Shown: positions 47,146 to 55,478, numbered from the stretch's first letter. The stretch is DNA of 64,000 nt from Clostridium pasteurianum DSM 525 = ATCC 6013 (GCF_000807255.1 NZ_CP009268.1:3068384-3132383); one strand, 5' to 3'. Notes: generated from the sequence alone by a model not told the origin. Made by a program: numbers and translations.

Positions 47146-47370
47146 TTAGTAACCTTTGCAAGGATTTGCACAAGATAGATAGAATAAAGCAATTATAAAT
47201 AATATGCCTTTATCTATTTTTTTGCCAGATCCTTTTTTGGAGAATTGAAGTATTATCAATATTAATAATACTAACAATGGTAAACTACAAGCACAGCCGC
47301 TTACTCCTCCTATTGGTGCTGATGGAACTACCACCTGCACATGATCTTCATGTTTTTTACATTTACTCAT
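47146..47370 (-). CDS. Small membrane protein, family 1 (CANPC tail)
   Basis: 74 residues. A hydrophobic segment (LPLLVLLILIILQFSKKG) and a second one, GILFIIALFYLSCANPC, separated by a short lysine-rich loop with KID(K)G. Same plan as the genes at 47754 and 49555, with the words LILIILQF, KKG and ILFII conserved. AAAGGGGGG ribosome site. Not recognised; loosely recalls small sporulation membrane proteins (YjcZ-like) but I cannot assign it. Confidence 0.75.
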   Translation of the reverse strand: MSKCKKHEDHVQVVVPSAPIGGVSGCACSLPLLVLLILIILQFSKKGSGKKIDKGILFIIALFYLSCANPCKGY

Positions 47371-47432
47371 GATTATACCCCCCTTTTTTTTGGGCTATGG
47401 TTAATGTAACACCCTTTTCCATCTTTTGTTTG

Positions 47433-47448
47433 CTAATATATATTATTC
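47433..47448 (-). promoter_or_regulatory. Shared upstream motif, site 1
   Basis: GAATAATATATATTAG on the minus strand, 63 bp before the 47146 gene. Four genes in the cluster carry GAATARTATATAKTAG-like boxes; possibly a promoter for a sporulation sigma factor. Confidence 0.4.
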
Positions 47449-47468
47449 ATTATTTTTAAAATAGTGTA

Positions 47469-47702
47469 CTATTTTTTATTCTTTGATAGTGAATTTATAA
47501 GGTTAATTATAAAAGCAAGCTGTCTAAAGTCTACATTTTTTAATGCATTTTGTATTTCATTCATATCAACATTTTTTAGTGCCTGTTGTACTTCTCTCAT
47601 ATCTACATTTTTAATCATATCCTGAACTTCATTAGCATCTAAATTTGAATTTGCCTGCTTAGAACTTTTCTCGCTATGGTGATCTGACTTCCTGCTAGAC
47701 AT
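47469..47702 (-). CDS. Small 12-residue-repeat protein, family 2
   Basis: 77 residues, hydrophilic. After a Ser/Lys/His-rich head come three tandem 12-residue units: IKNVDMREVQQA, LKNVDMNEIQNA, LKNVDFRQLAFI. Genes at 48172 and 49153 carry the same module. AGAGGTG ribosome site. Likely helical repeats mediating protein contacts; function unknown. Confidence 0.75.
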   Translation of the reverse strand: MSSRKSDHHSEKSSKQANSNLDANEVQDMIKNVDMREVQQALKNVDMNEIQNALKNVDFRQLAFIINLINSLSKNKK

Positions 47703-47722
47703 TATATCACCTCTTTATTTAA

Positions 47723-47744
47723 AGGATGAGCATAAGCTCATCCT
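47723..47744 (-). terminator. Hairpin between small genes
   Basis: AGGATGAGC-ATAA-GCTCATCCT, perfect 9-bp arms, after the 47754 gene. Confidence 0.65.
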
Positions 47745-47753
47745 ATTAAGCAA

Positions 47754-48050
47754 TTAGTAACCTCTTTTACAAGGATTTGCACAGGACAAATAGAATAAAG
47801 CAATTATAAATAATATGCCATTATCTATTAATTTTCCATGTCCTGAAGAATATGAACTTGAGCTTGAGCTTGAGCAAGAACTTGTTCTTTTACCTTTCTT
47901 ACTGAATTGAAGTATTATTAAAATTAATATTATCAAAGTAGGTAAACTGCAAGCACAACCTTTGCTCCCAAATAAACCTCCTGGGAAACCTACATTTCCA
48001 TATCCTGCATTTGGATAGTATCCACAATTATCTTCATATCTTCTACTCAT
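47754..48050 (-). CDS. Small membrane protein, family 1 (CANPC tail)
   Basis: 98 residues, closest relative of the 47146 product: GCACSLPTLIILILIILQFSKKG, then a Ser-rich run and GILFIIALFYLSCANPC. The Gly/Tyr-rich head (NCGYYPNAGYGNVGFPGG) recalls spore-coat or exosporium small proteins. AGAGGAGGG ribosome site. Confidence 0.75.
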   Translation of the reverse strand: MSRRYEDNCGYYPNAGYGNVGFPGGLFGSKGCACSLPTLIILILIILQFSKKGKRTSSCSSSSSSSYSSGHGKLIDNGILFIIALFYLSCANPCKRGY

Positions 48051-48106
48051 TAATAACCCTCCTCTGGCTAATAATGCATCGTATCATATTTTCCATCTTT
48101 TGTTTT

Positions 48107-48122
48107 CTAATATATACTATTC
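48107..48122 (-). promoter_or_regulatory. Shared upstream motif, site 2
   Basis: GAATAGTATATATTAG, 57 bp before the 47754 gene. Flanks also match site 1 (TTTTAAAA..AATG before it and ACAAAAGATGGAAAA after). Confidence 0.45.
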
Positions 48123-48171
48123 ATTATTTTAAAAAGTGTGATATCATAAATTATATTTTAATTTATGTTTT

Positions 48172-48558
48172 CTATTTAGTTTTCGTCTTGTTTGAGCCAT
48201 ATATCTCCATTACAACCTTTAATAATTCTGCCTTATCAGAGTTTACCAGTGTATTTATAGACCTTATTATTTCCTCTCTACTTGTACTTTTTTGCTTCCT
48301 AGGTTCATCGATACTTTCATCACTAGTAACATTATCATTATTATAGTTTTCTTCAGTATTTATATTTTCAACAACATTTGTCTGTCTTTCTGTATTATTC
48401 ATTTTCCCTAATAATGATGAAACCTGGTTAATATCTATATTACTTAGAAGCTGAGCTATATTGCCAAAATTAAAAGAACCAGTATTACTGTTATTGACAG
48501 CATTGTTATTGCTATCCTTTGATCTCACACGCTTATGATGACTTCTATGCCTTGACAT
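48172..48558 (-). CDS. 12-residue-repeat protein, family 2
   Basis: 128 residues: a basic His/Arg/Lys head, an Asn-rich stretch, then one repeat unit (LSNIDINQVSSL, LGKM), a Glu/Asn-rich linker and a C-terminal helix EEIIRSINTLVNSDKAELLKVVMEIYG (parts). The C-terminal block resembles the end of the 49153 product (NAIKPMVSAERGDLIDIILQIY). GAGGAGGG ribosome site. Confidence 0.72.
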   Translation of the reverse strand: MSRHRSHHKRVRSKDSNNNAVNNSNTGSFNFGNIAQLLSNIDINQVSSLLGKMNNTERQTNVVENINTEENYNNDNVTSDESIDEPRKQKSTSREEIIRSINTLVNSDKAELLKVVMEIYGSNKTKTK

Positions 48559-48600
48559 ACAATTCCCTCCTCAGATATATATTTTTATAAAGATTTATTT

Positions 48601-48960
48601 TTAATCTGTACTGGTTTCCCTAAATTTCTCTTCTTTTTCTTTGCAAAAGAAAATTACTGCAACTATTACTACAATAAATAAGGCATTACCTCCCAGCATT
48701 TTTCCAAATCCTTTATTCTTGCCAAAATTAAAAAATTGATTACTATTAAAAGCTTCCGATGTTACATGTTTTTTCTTATTATGTGCCGAAGCATATTTAC
48801 CTTTTGAGGACTTTTGTGCAAAATTTGATTGATTTTGGAAATTAAAATTGCCAAATTTTTTGCCTTTACCAAAACCAAATATAACAATTAAAACCAATGC
48901 CCATACTATTAGCTTATTAGATCCACCACCTGAATTGCCAAGCAGATCTCCTATTCCCAT
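48601..48960 (-). CDS. Small membrane protein, family 3
   Basis: 119 residues from MGIGDLLG with GGAGG upstream. Two hydrophobic segments (NKLIVWALVLIVIFGFG and ALFIVVIVAVIFFC) flank a basic, Asn/Phe-rich middle (KKFGNFNFQNQSNF). Shares the (N)NKLI..L..VI opening with the 49916 product. Confidence 0.7.
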   Translation of the reverse strand: MGIGDLLGNSGGGSNKLIVWALVLIVIFGFGKGKKFGNFNFQNQSNFAQKSSKGKYASAHNKKKHVTSEAFNSNQFFNFGKNKGFGKMLGGNALFIVVIVAVIFFCKEKEEKFRETSTD

Positions 48961-48992
48961 AAAACTTCCTCCTTTCATATCTTTAAAAGGTT

Positions 48993-49008
48993 CTATAATA
49001 TATTATTC
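48993..49008 (-). promoter_or_regulatory. Shared upstream motif, site 3
   Basis: GAATAATATATTATAG, 33 bp before the 48601 gene. Confidence 0.35.
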
Positions 49009-49055
49009 TAAACTTATAAATTTGCTCTTATGCTCGTCACAAAATCCAAAAAAAA

Positions 49056-49088
49056 TTAGTACCGAGAATAAATTCAATTCAGTACTAA
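49056..49088 (-). terminator. Terminator after the 49153 gene
   Basis: TTAGTAC / GTACTAA stem with a run of eight T on the minus strand. Confidence 0.6.
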
Positions 49089-49152
49089 CAAAATAATCTT
49101 CCTATTATCAAAATCATTTTAAATTTTGCGTATTAATTTTCACATAAATATA

Positions 49153-49509
49153 CTATTTTAATATTCTACTTATAGTGTAAATTTGCAATATTATATCTAT
49201 AAGATCGCCTCTTTCAGCACTTACCATAGGTTTTATTGCATTTAAAACTTCATATTCTCTCCCTCTTCCATAAAAAGGAGAAGCTTCATATTCTGGTGAA
49301 GCATCACCTCTTCCACCGCCACCTGAAAAGGATCCTAACAGTGAAGATATTTGATTCATATCTATAGATCCTAATAGATTCATTATTTGACTTATATCAA
49401 CATTTTTTAATATCCCTGATAAATTCTCAAAGTCTATATTTCCAAATCCTTCATTTTTCCCATCTATAACTTCTTCCCCCTCTATAGGTTCATCTTCATT
49501 AATTGACAT
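49153..49509 (-). CDS. 12-residue-repeat protein, family 2
   Basis: 118 residues from MSINEDEPIEGEE with AGAGGTG upstream. Acidic head, then LKNVDISQIMNL, LGSIDMNQISSL, LGSF, a Gly-rich spacer, and a helical C-terminus. A start 36 nt earlier lacks a site. Confidence 0.72.
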   Translation of the reverse strand: MSINEDEPIEGEEVIDGKNEGFGNIDFENLSGILKNVDISQIMNLLGSIDMNQISSLLGSFSGGGGRGDASPEYEASPFYGRGREYEVLNAIKPMVSAERGDLIDIILQIYTISRILK

Positions 49510-49554
49510 ACTATCACCTCTTAAATGTAGATGAGTATAATTCACTCCAATAAA

Positions 49555-49743
49555 TTAATAAAAACTATTTCTCATACGGGATTTATAACAGCATAAAAAT
49601 AATAATGTAATTATAAATAGTATATCATTATCTATTAACTGCTTACTTTCCCCAGAACTTGACTTTTCTCCTTTTTTCCCAAATTGGAGAATTATTAATA
49701 TCAGTATTGTAAGTGTATTTAAATTACAACAGTTTTCAAACAT
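49555..49743 (-). CDS. Small membrane protein, family 1
   Basis: 62 residues: LTILILIILQFGKKG, a Ser/Lys loop, LIDNDILFIITLLFLCC and a basic tail. It is the most diverged family 1 copy and lacks the CANPC tail. GGAGGAG ribosome site. Adjacent to the 49153 gene in the same direction. Confidence 0.7.
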   Translation of the reverse strand: MFENCCNLNTLTILILIILQFGKKGEKSSSGESKQLIDNDILFIITLLFLCCYKSRMRNSFY

Positions 49744-49822
49744 TATATTACCTCTCCTCCAGGATATACAGTCAAATATCAGTCATCTAAAATAACAATT
49801 TCTATAGAATATAATAAACAGT

Positions 49823-49851
49823 CCTTATGATAGTAACTTACTACCATAAGG
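49823..49851. terminator. Hairpin after the 49916 gene
   Basis: CCTTATG-A-TAGTA...TACTA-C-CATAAGG imperfect stem. Confidence 0.5.
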
Positions 49852-49915
49852 CTTTATTTAATTACTATGATATGAACAAATCAGCAATTGCCATCTATTT
49901 TTACAAATTCCTTAA

Positions 49916-50242
49916 TTAGTAATCACAATATGAATAGTCTTCATCTGTACCTCTGACAGCTGATGGATCTGTATTAACTTTAATTATATTTGTATTTCCA
50001 CCTTTATTACCAATACCAAGTACCAAAGCAAGAATTACCAATATTGGAATTAATGAAGTACCGGCAACTCCAGATCCAGGGCGTCTTCTCCTTCTTCTGC
50101 AACAATTATCTACTGGATAATAAGAGCACCCTTGATTACCTCCTCCGCAGAAGCAAAACAAAACAAATATTAATATTATAATTATAAGTTTGTTATTTTT
50201 TTTCCCTGCGCCTAAGAAATCACTACTACATTTAGAACTCAT
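49916..50242 (-). CDS. Small membrane protein, family 3
   Basis: 108 residues: NNKLIIIILIFVLFCFCGGG, a cysteine- and arginine-rich patch (NCCRRRRRRPGSG), a second hydrophobic segment LIPILVILALVLGIG, and an acidic tail. AGGAGG ribosome site. First gene of the cluster; the six-Arg run would lie between the membrane segments. Confidence 0.7.
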   Translation of the reverse strand: MSSKCSSDFLGAGKKNNKLIIIILIFVLFCFCGGGNQGCSYYPVDNCCRRRRRRPGSGVAGTSLIPILVILALVLGIGNKGGNTNIIKVNTDPSAVRGTDEDYSYCDY

Positions 50243-50290
50243 AAAATCACATCCTCCTATATATAATTTTTTTATCTTTTGTTCTTTTGC

Positions 50291-50306
50291 CTACTATATA
50301 TTATTC
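50291..50306 (-). promoter_or_regulatory. Shared upstream motif, site 4
   Basis: GAATAATATATAGTAG, 49 bp before the 49916 gene. Confidence 0.4.
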
Positions 50307-50489
50307 CTGCTATTATTAATTGACACATATAACTTGTACTTTAAAAATAATTATTAATACTTAAGAAGGATTTTTTAGTTATTATGCAGAAATAATTATC
50401 AATAGAATATTACCTTATACTAAATACTAAGTTAATTGTATAAAAATCTATAGCTGTTATTTTACTTTACTAATTAGCTTATTATATAG

Positions 50490-51281
50490 ATGGATAAACA
50501 TTTTATTTATGTACAAGGAGTGATTTTTTATTTGGTTTACTTTATAAAATTCTTATATTCAACCTTCATTCTTCCCCCTGGAATCTTTGTATTATTACTC
50601 ATAATATTCAGCTTTAAATTATTTAGATACAAAGTTAATTTAGGCAAAAAACTATTAATTTTATCTATTGCTTTCTATATATGTACTATTCCCATAGCAG
50701 GTAATTCTGCAATAAGATTATTGGAGAATAGATATAAAGTACCTGCGAATCCCAGTGGGGATGTAATTATAATGCTTGGAGGCGGTTCTACTTTGGATAC
50801 CCCTAATCTGGGTTTTAACGGACATCTGTCTGGATTTGCAGCAAATAGACTTTTAACAAGTATTCAACTATACAAGAAGTTAAATATTCCCATAATAGTT
50901 TCTGGTGGTAAAGTATATAAATCTACTGGTACAGAATCAGAAATATCCAAAAACATATTAATGAGCATGGGAGTGCCTGAAAATAAAATAATAGTGGAAA
51001 ACAAAAGTATAAATACTGAACAAAATGTTAAATTCACCAAAGAAATTCTCAATAGCAATAATTATAAAAAGCCTATATTGGTAACTTCAGCTTTTCATAT
51101 GCAAAGAGCAGCTATGCAGTTTAAAAAATCTAATGTTGTAGTATTGCCTTTTCCAACGGACTATCAAACTAATATCAATGAGGATCTGGAACTAAACGAT
51201 TTTATACCTTCCAGTGATTCTATGGTAAAATTAAGTTTGTCTGTAAAAGAATTTATAGGGATATTAGCTTCTTACTTCTGA
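50490..51281 (+). CDS. YdcF/DUF218 membrane protein
   Basis: 263 residues at most. Two N-terminal hydrophobic segments are followed by the DUF218 (ElyC/SanA/YdcF) domain: VIIMLGGGSTLD, LYKKLNIPIIVSGG, and ILVTSAFHMQRAAM. Such proteins act in envelope carbohydrate metabolism in some bacteria. A TTG at 50532 with AAGGAG upstream is a better start than the ATG at 50490, which has no site; I keep the longer limit and flag this. Confidence 0.82.
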   Translation: MDKHFIYVQGVIFYLVYFIKFLYSTFILPPGIFVLLLIIFSFKLFRYKVNLGKKLLILSIAFYICTIPIAGNSAIRLLENRYKVPANPSGDVIIMLGGGSTLDTPNLGFNGHLSGFAANRLLTSIQLYKKLNIPIIVSGGKVYKSTGTESEISKNILMSMGVPENKIIVENKSINTEQNVKFTKEILNSNNYKKPILVTSAFHMQRAAMQFKKSNVVVLPFPTDYQTNINEDLELNDFIPSSDSMVKLSLSVKEFIGILASYF

Positions 51282-51309
51282 ATTTAAAAAGAATACAAGG
51301 AGGTATTGT

Positions 51310-51597
51310 ATGGCTTCTTATGTAGTAATTACAAGTATCAATAAAAATTCAAAGGATTTCGGAAATTTTATGGATGTGATTGAAAACTGTTCCAGCTTTT
51401 CTTGGCATTTTCCTCATTCCTCTGTCTGGTTTATAAAATCCGATTTTTCTACTGAAGATATAACTGATATGATTTATGACTCCTTTGACACTGATGATGA
51501 AAGCTTTGTTATAGCAGAACTTAAAAATAATAAACAAGGATGGCTTACCGATGACCAATGGAATATTTTAAACAATAATATATTTTCGGATATGTAA
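51310..51597 (+). CDS. Orphan Cas2/SinR-like small protein
   Basis: 95 residues. The layout YVVITSINKNSKDFGNFMD, SSVWFIKSDFSTEDI, DSFDTDDESFVIAELK and GWLTDDQW resembles SinR-family / Cas2-VapD-fold proteins (short beta-alpha-beta ferredoxin-like). No cas1, repeat array or toxin partner is near. GGAGG precedes the ATG; 28 bp after the YdcF gene, so probably co-transcribed. Confidence 0.6.
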   Translation: MASYVVITSINKNSKDFGNFMDVIENCSSFSWHFPHSSVWFIKSDFSTEDITDMIYDSFDTDDESFVIAELKNNKQGWLTDDQWNILNNNIFSDM

Positions 51598-51600
51598 TTA

Positions 51601-51645
51601 AAAGTTTGTCTCACAATTCATAAATATCATTGTGAAACAAACTTT
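51601..51645 (+). terminator. Terminator
   Basis: AAAGTTTGT-C-TCACAAT pairs with ATTGTGA-A-ACAAACTTT. Confidence 0.8.
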
Positions 51646-51755
51646 CAAATATAAATACATCTTATTCAATTTTATTGTACTATCTCCAGCAGAAACTAGT
51701 GATAAGATAAGAATTTATTATCTTGTTTTTTCTTTAACTATAAGCTTAACTTATT

Positions 51756-52502
51756 TTATCTCGATATTATATTTCCTTCTGTTCCTATAATAACTTCTCT
51801 ATAAGGTACAATTGTCTGTGAATTCAACATAGCTGTTTTTACAGCATTGACAATTCCTCCACAGCAAGGTACTTCCATTCTTACAACTGTTATACTTTTA
51901 ATGTCATTCATTTTCAAAATTTCTGCCAATTTTTCCTCATAATATTTAACATCATCTAATTTAGGACATCCTATAACTGTAATATGATCCTTTATAAAAT
52001 CCTTATGAAAATCAGCATAGGCATAGGCTGTACAATCTGCTGCTACTAGAAGATCAGCTTCCTTTAAATATGGTGCTCTTGTATTTATAAGTTTTAACTG
52101 TACGGGCCACTGTCTTAGTTCTGAAACATTAACAGCACTCTCCGCAGCAATATTTTCTTTGATTTTTACATTTGTAGCTGCAGAGGCCTTTCTAACTATG
52201 GCTTTTGCTACAGTTCCAGGACATCCACAAGGTATAGATTGTACCTCATTTTTCTTTTCAGCCTTTTCCTTCTTTAACTTTTGCACTGCCTCTTCACTGT
52301 AATCAACAGCTTCTCTTTCTATTATTTCAATAGCTCCTTCTGGACAGCCTGGTAAGCAATCTCCTAAGCCATCACAGTATTCGTCACTTATAAGCTTTGC
52401 CTTTCCATTAATAATTTGTATAGCTCCCTCATGACAGGCTTTTACACATATTCCGCATCCATTGCATTTTTCCTCATGTATTTTAACTATTTTTCTTTCC
52501 AT
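51756..52502 (-). CDS. 4Fe-4S dicluster ferredoxin-like protein
   Basis: 248 residues. The N-terminal ferredoxin domain has CNGCGICVKACHEGA and CDGLGDCLPGCPEGA. A further Cys-rich part follows (IPCGCPG, a DCTAYAYADF stretch, IGCPKLDD and VPCCGG), the latter possibly binding another cofactor. It is typical of Fe-S proteins in anaerobes often found near hybrid-cluster-protein regulons. The divergent Crp/Fnr gene is likely its regulator. GGAGG precedes the ATG. Confidence 0.82.
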   Translation of the reverse strand: MERKIVKIHEEKCNGCGICVKACHEGAIQIINGKAKLISDEYCDGLGDCLPGCPEGAIEIIEREAVDYSEEAVQKLKKEKAEKKNEVQSIPCGCPGTVAKAIVRKASAATNVKIKENIAAESAVNVSELRQWPVQLKLINTRAPYLKEADLLVAADCTAYAYADFHKDFIKDHITVIGCPKLDDVKYYEEKLAEILKMNDIKSITVVRMEVPCCGGIVNAVKTAMLNSQTIVPYREVIIGTEGNIISR

Positions 52503-52725
52503 TTTATATAACCTCCGAATTTTTATTATTTATAATTAAGAAAAAAGCACAAAACACTTTTTTCAGTTGAAATTTTATCTACTACCAGCACTTTCCATAT
52601 TTGATATTTGTTCTTTGGATTTTATACTTTTTAGTTTGTTTTATCTTTTGCCACTAATACGAATTTAACAAATTAATTAACTTGTGCTTATGAGTATATT
52701 ATAGTAGCATATTACTATAAAGTCT

Positions 52726-52739
52726 GTAACTTAAGTTAC
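52726..52739. promoter_or_regulatory. HcpR-like operator
   Basis: GTAACTTAAGTTAC, a perfect 14-bp palindrome in the divergent region. It matches, as I recall, the GTAAC-N4-GTTAC form proposed for clostridial HcpR. It lies about 40 bp before the Crp/Fnr gene. Confidence 0.55.
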
Positions 52740-52776
52740 TAAATAAAATAAAATTTATTGATTGGATTGATTTATA

Positions 52777-53457
52777 ATGGATAACTTAACTGATGTCCTG
52801 AGAAACTGTGTTATATTCAAAAATTTTCATGGAGAGTCTATTAAAGTACTTTTAGATAAAATAGACTATAAAGTATATTCCTATTCAAAGGATGAGACTA
52901 TAGCTATGGAGGGTGACAGCTGTTCCAGTATTGGTATAGTTCTTAACGGCTCTATAGAAATCAAGAAATTTTTTGCCTCTGGTAAAACTATTGCCATTGC
53001 AAAATTTTTAAGCGGAGATATTTTTGGTGAGGTTATAATATTTTCAGATATGAATAAATACCCTTCCACAATTATAGCTTCTGGTAACTGCAAAATATTA
53101 TTTATATCAAAAAAAGATATTGTAACTCTTTGTAAAATGGATAACTTGATCTTAAATAATTTCATGGGTCTATTATCTAACAAAATATTAATGCTTAACA
53201 AAAAACTAAAAAATCTATCCTATGAAACATTAAGACAGAAGATTACCAGCTTACTGCTTGAAAACTATTATATAGACAAAAAAAATATATTTCAAATTTC
53301 TTCTTCAAGAAAACAAATGGCAGAAGAATTGGGTATTCCACGTCCATCTCTTTCCAGAGAACTTGTAAATATGAAAAAAGATGGACTTATAGATTTTCAT
53401 AAGAATACCTTTAAAATTTTAAATTTAGAAGCTATGGAGGATATACTGATGAATTAA
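52777..53457 (+). CDS. Crp/Fnr-family regulator (HcpR-like)
   Basis: 226 residues: cyclic-nucleotide-binding-like sensor domain (about 20-140, SIGIVLNGSIEIKKF and GDIFGEVIIF) and a Crp-type HTH (about 160-215, SSRKQMAEELGIPRPSLSREL). It lacks the Fnr cysteine cluster. The palindrome just upstream and the divergent Fe-S gene suggest HcpR, a nitrosative-stress or redox regulator; specificity is inferred only from that site. Confidence 0.82.
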   Translation: MDNLTDVLRNCVIFKNFHGESIKVLLDKIDYKVYSYSKDETIAMEGDSCSSIGIVLNGSIEIKKFFASGKTIAIAKFLSGDIFGEVIIFSDMNKYPSTIIASGNCKILFISKKDIVTLCKMDNLILNNFMGLLSNKILMLNKKLKNLSYETLRQKITSLLLENYYIDKKNIFQISSSRKQMAEELGIPRPSLSRELVNMKKDGLIDFHKNTFKILNLEAMEDILMN

Positions 53458-53893
53458 TCATATTTTGTGATAAAATTTTCTAACAATAAATTTCAATTAT
53501 ATTTTTCTCTTCAATGTATTAGTTTTACTTATACTATATATTCTTATTTATAATAAATCACTTCTTATTAGCTATTCACTTACATTATATTTGAATTTAA
53601 AATCAATAAATTGCTATTTCTCCAATTAGTATATATAATCTATATAGTAACTATTCCCATTAAAAAATATTATACAAATTTTATAATATTTTTTAATACT
53701 AATAAGTCTTAATTTATAGAAATTTGTAATTTATTTAATTGATAATTAGCCATTATTTTTAGTTTTAATATAATATTACCTTGTCTAGTTATCGAATAAA
53801 TGGTAATACTAAATTTACACATAAAAATGTATGAATCTATTTGTAAATAAAGAAAAAATAGAACTATTCTCATCCTTATAAGGAGGTGAAATC
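53458..53893. other. Gene-free region before cardiolipin synthase
   Basis: 436 bp, strongly AT-rich. It should hold the terminator of the regulator and the cls promoter. I see no supportable gene or conserved RNA. Confidence 0.5.
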
Positions 53894-55360
53894 TTGATTT
53901 TTTCAATATTACTTTATCTAGTAATATGTATATATTTAGCTAATATTTTTTGTGTTATAGCAACACTTTATATAGAGAGAAAACAATCCATGATTGCCGC
54001 CGTATGGATACTTATAATAAATTTTTTACCTTTAATAGGTTTTATAGTATATTTAATCTTTGGGAGAAATATACATTTAAACAATAAAATCACTAGAATA
54101 AAAAAGGACTTTGAAGCTCTTTACAATAAGTATTTAATAAGAGAAAAATATCTAATAAACAGTGAAAATGTAGTTTTTACAGATAAAAATACAATTAAAT
54201 ATATTGATATTATAAAGTTAAATATTAATGCAAATAAAAGTATCTATTCACAAGATAATGATATCTCTATATTTACTGATGGTGCAGATAAATATAAATC
54301 CCTTATAGAAGACCTTAAAAATGCTAAGGATACTATAAATATTCTATATTTCATAATAAGAAATGATAAAATAGGAGAAAAAATAGTTGATCTTCTTACT
54401 GAAAGGGCTAAAGCCGGTGTTGATGTTCGTATTCTCTATGACCAGGTAGGAAGTATTCTTACACCTTTTAATATGTTTAAGAAATTAATAAATGCTGGAG
54501 GAAAGGTATGTAAATTTTTTCCTATAACTCTTGGTCATCATATAAGTTTAAACTATAGAAATCATAGAAAGATAGTTGTAATTGATGGGAAAATAGGTTA
54601 TGTAGGCGGAATGAATATAGGTGATGAATACATGAACTGCGGCAGACGTAAGCTTCCCTGGAGAGATACTCATTTAAGAGTTACTGGTAGTTCAGTTTAC
54701 TTTCTACAGGAAATATTTTTAACAGATTGGTACTATGCTTCCAATGAAAGGGAAACTCATGAAAAATCCTTTATAAAGCGCCTATTTCCACCAATGGTTA
54801 GTAATGATAATGGATCTATAGGAGTACAAGTAGTTTCCAGCGGACCAGATTCAAACAAAGAACAGATAAAGAGAAGTTTTATAAAAATGATATCATCTGC
54901 TAAAAAGAGAATATATATTCAAACTCCCTATTTTATTCCCGATGGACCATTTTTAGAAGCATTGCAAACCGCAGCCATGTGTAATATTGATGTGAGAATC
55001 ATGATTCCTGAAATGCCAGATAAAAAATTTGTATACAATGCCACTACTTCTTATATAAATGACCTATTAGATTATGGCATAAAAGTTTATTTATATTCTG
55101 GTTTTCTCCATGCTAAAATGATACTTATAGATGAGGATGTCTGTTCATTAGGTACTGCAAATATAGATATAAGAAGTTTTGCCTTGGATTTTGAAGTAAA
55201 TCTTTTTGTTTATAATAGACCTTTTTTATTAAAATGTATAGATATATTTGAAGATGACATGAAAATTTCTAAACTTGTGACTAAAAAGCAGTATGATTCC
55301 CGGAGTATCTTCACAAGAATTTCACAAGCAATAAGCAGACTTTTTTCACCGCTATTATAA
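53894..55360 (+). CDS. cls: Cardiolipin synthase
   Basis: 488 residues from a TTG with AAGGAGG 8 nt upstream. Two N-terminal membrane helices (PLDc_N), then two phospholipase-D domains with HKD motifs: HRKIVVIDGKIGYVGG near 230 and HAKMILIDEDVCSLGTANID near 405. Condenses two phosphatidylglycerols into cardiolipin. Monocistronic. Confidence 0.94.
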   Translation: MIFSILLYLVICIYLANIFCVIATLYIERKQSMIAAVWILIINFLPLIGFIVYLIFGRNIHLNNKITRIKKDFEALYNKYLIREKYLINSENVVFTDKNTIKYIDIIKLNINANKSIYSQDNDISIFTDGADKYKSLIEDLKNAKDTINILYFIIRNDKIGEKIVDLLTERAKAGVDVRILYDQVGSILTPFNMFKKLINAGGKVCKFFPITLGHHISLNYRNHRKIVVIDGKIGYVGGMNIGDEYMNCGRRKLPWRDTHLRVTGSSVYFLQEIFLTDWYYASNERETHEKSFIKRLFPPMVSNDNGSIGVQVVSSGPDSNKEQIKRSFIKMISSAKKRIYIQTPYFIPDGPFLEALQTAAMCNIDVRIMIPEMPDKKFVYNATTSYINDLLDYGIKVYLYSGFLHAKMILIDEDVCSLGTANIDIRSFALDFEVNLFVYNRPFLLKCIDIFEDDMKISKLVTKKQYDSRSIFTRISQAISRLFSPLL

Positions 55361-55423
55361 AATAACACTCTTAAACCTTTTTCCTCTAGAAAAATAAATA
55401 TTGCACATACTATATAAAAATAA

Positions 55424-55446
55424 ACCAGCCATTATTCTTGGCTGGT
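55424..55446. terminator. Convergent terminator
   Basis: ACCAGCCA-N7-TGGCTGGT between cls (+) and the cohesin gene (-). Confidence 0.75.
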
Positions 55447-55478
55447 ATTCTCTATAATTTTATTTAAAAATTAATTTT

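Noticed and set aside
53709-53906. 65-codon minus-strand frame before cardiolipin synthase
   Set aside because: Low-complexity AT-driven frame, no ribosome site, overlaps the cls start.
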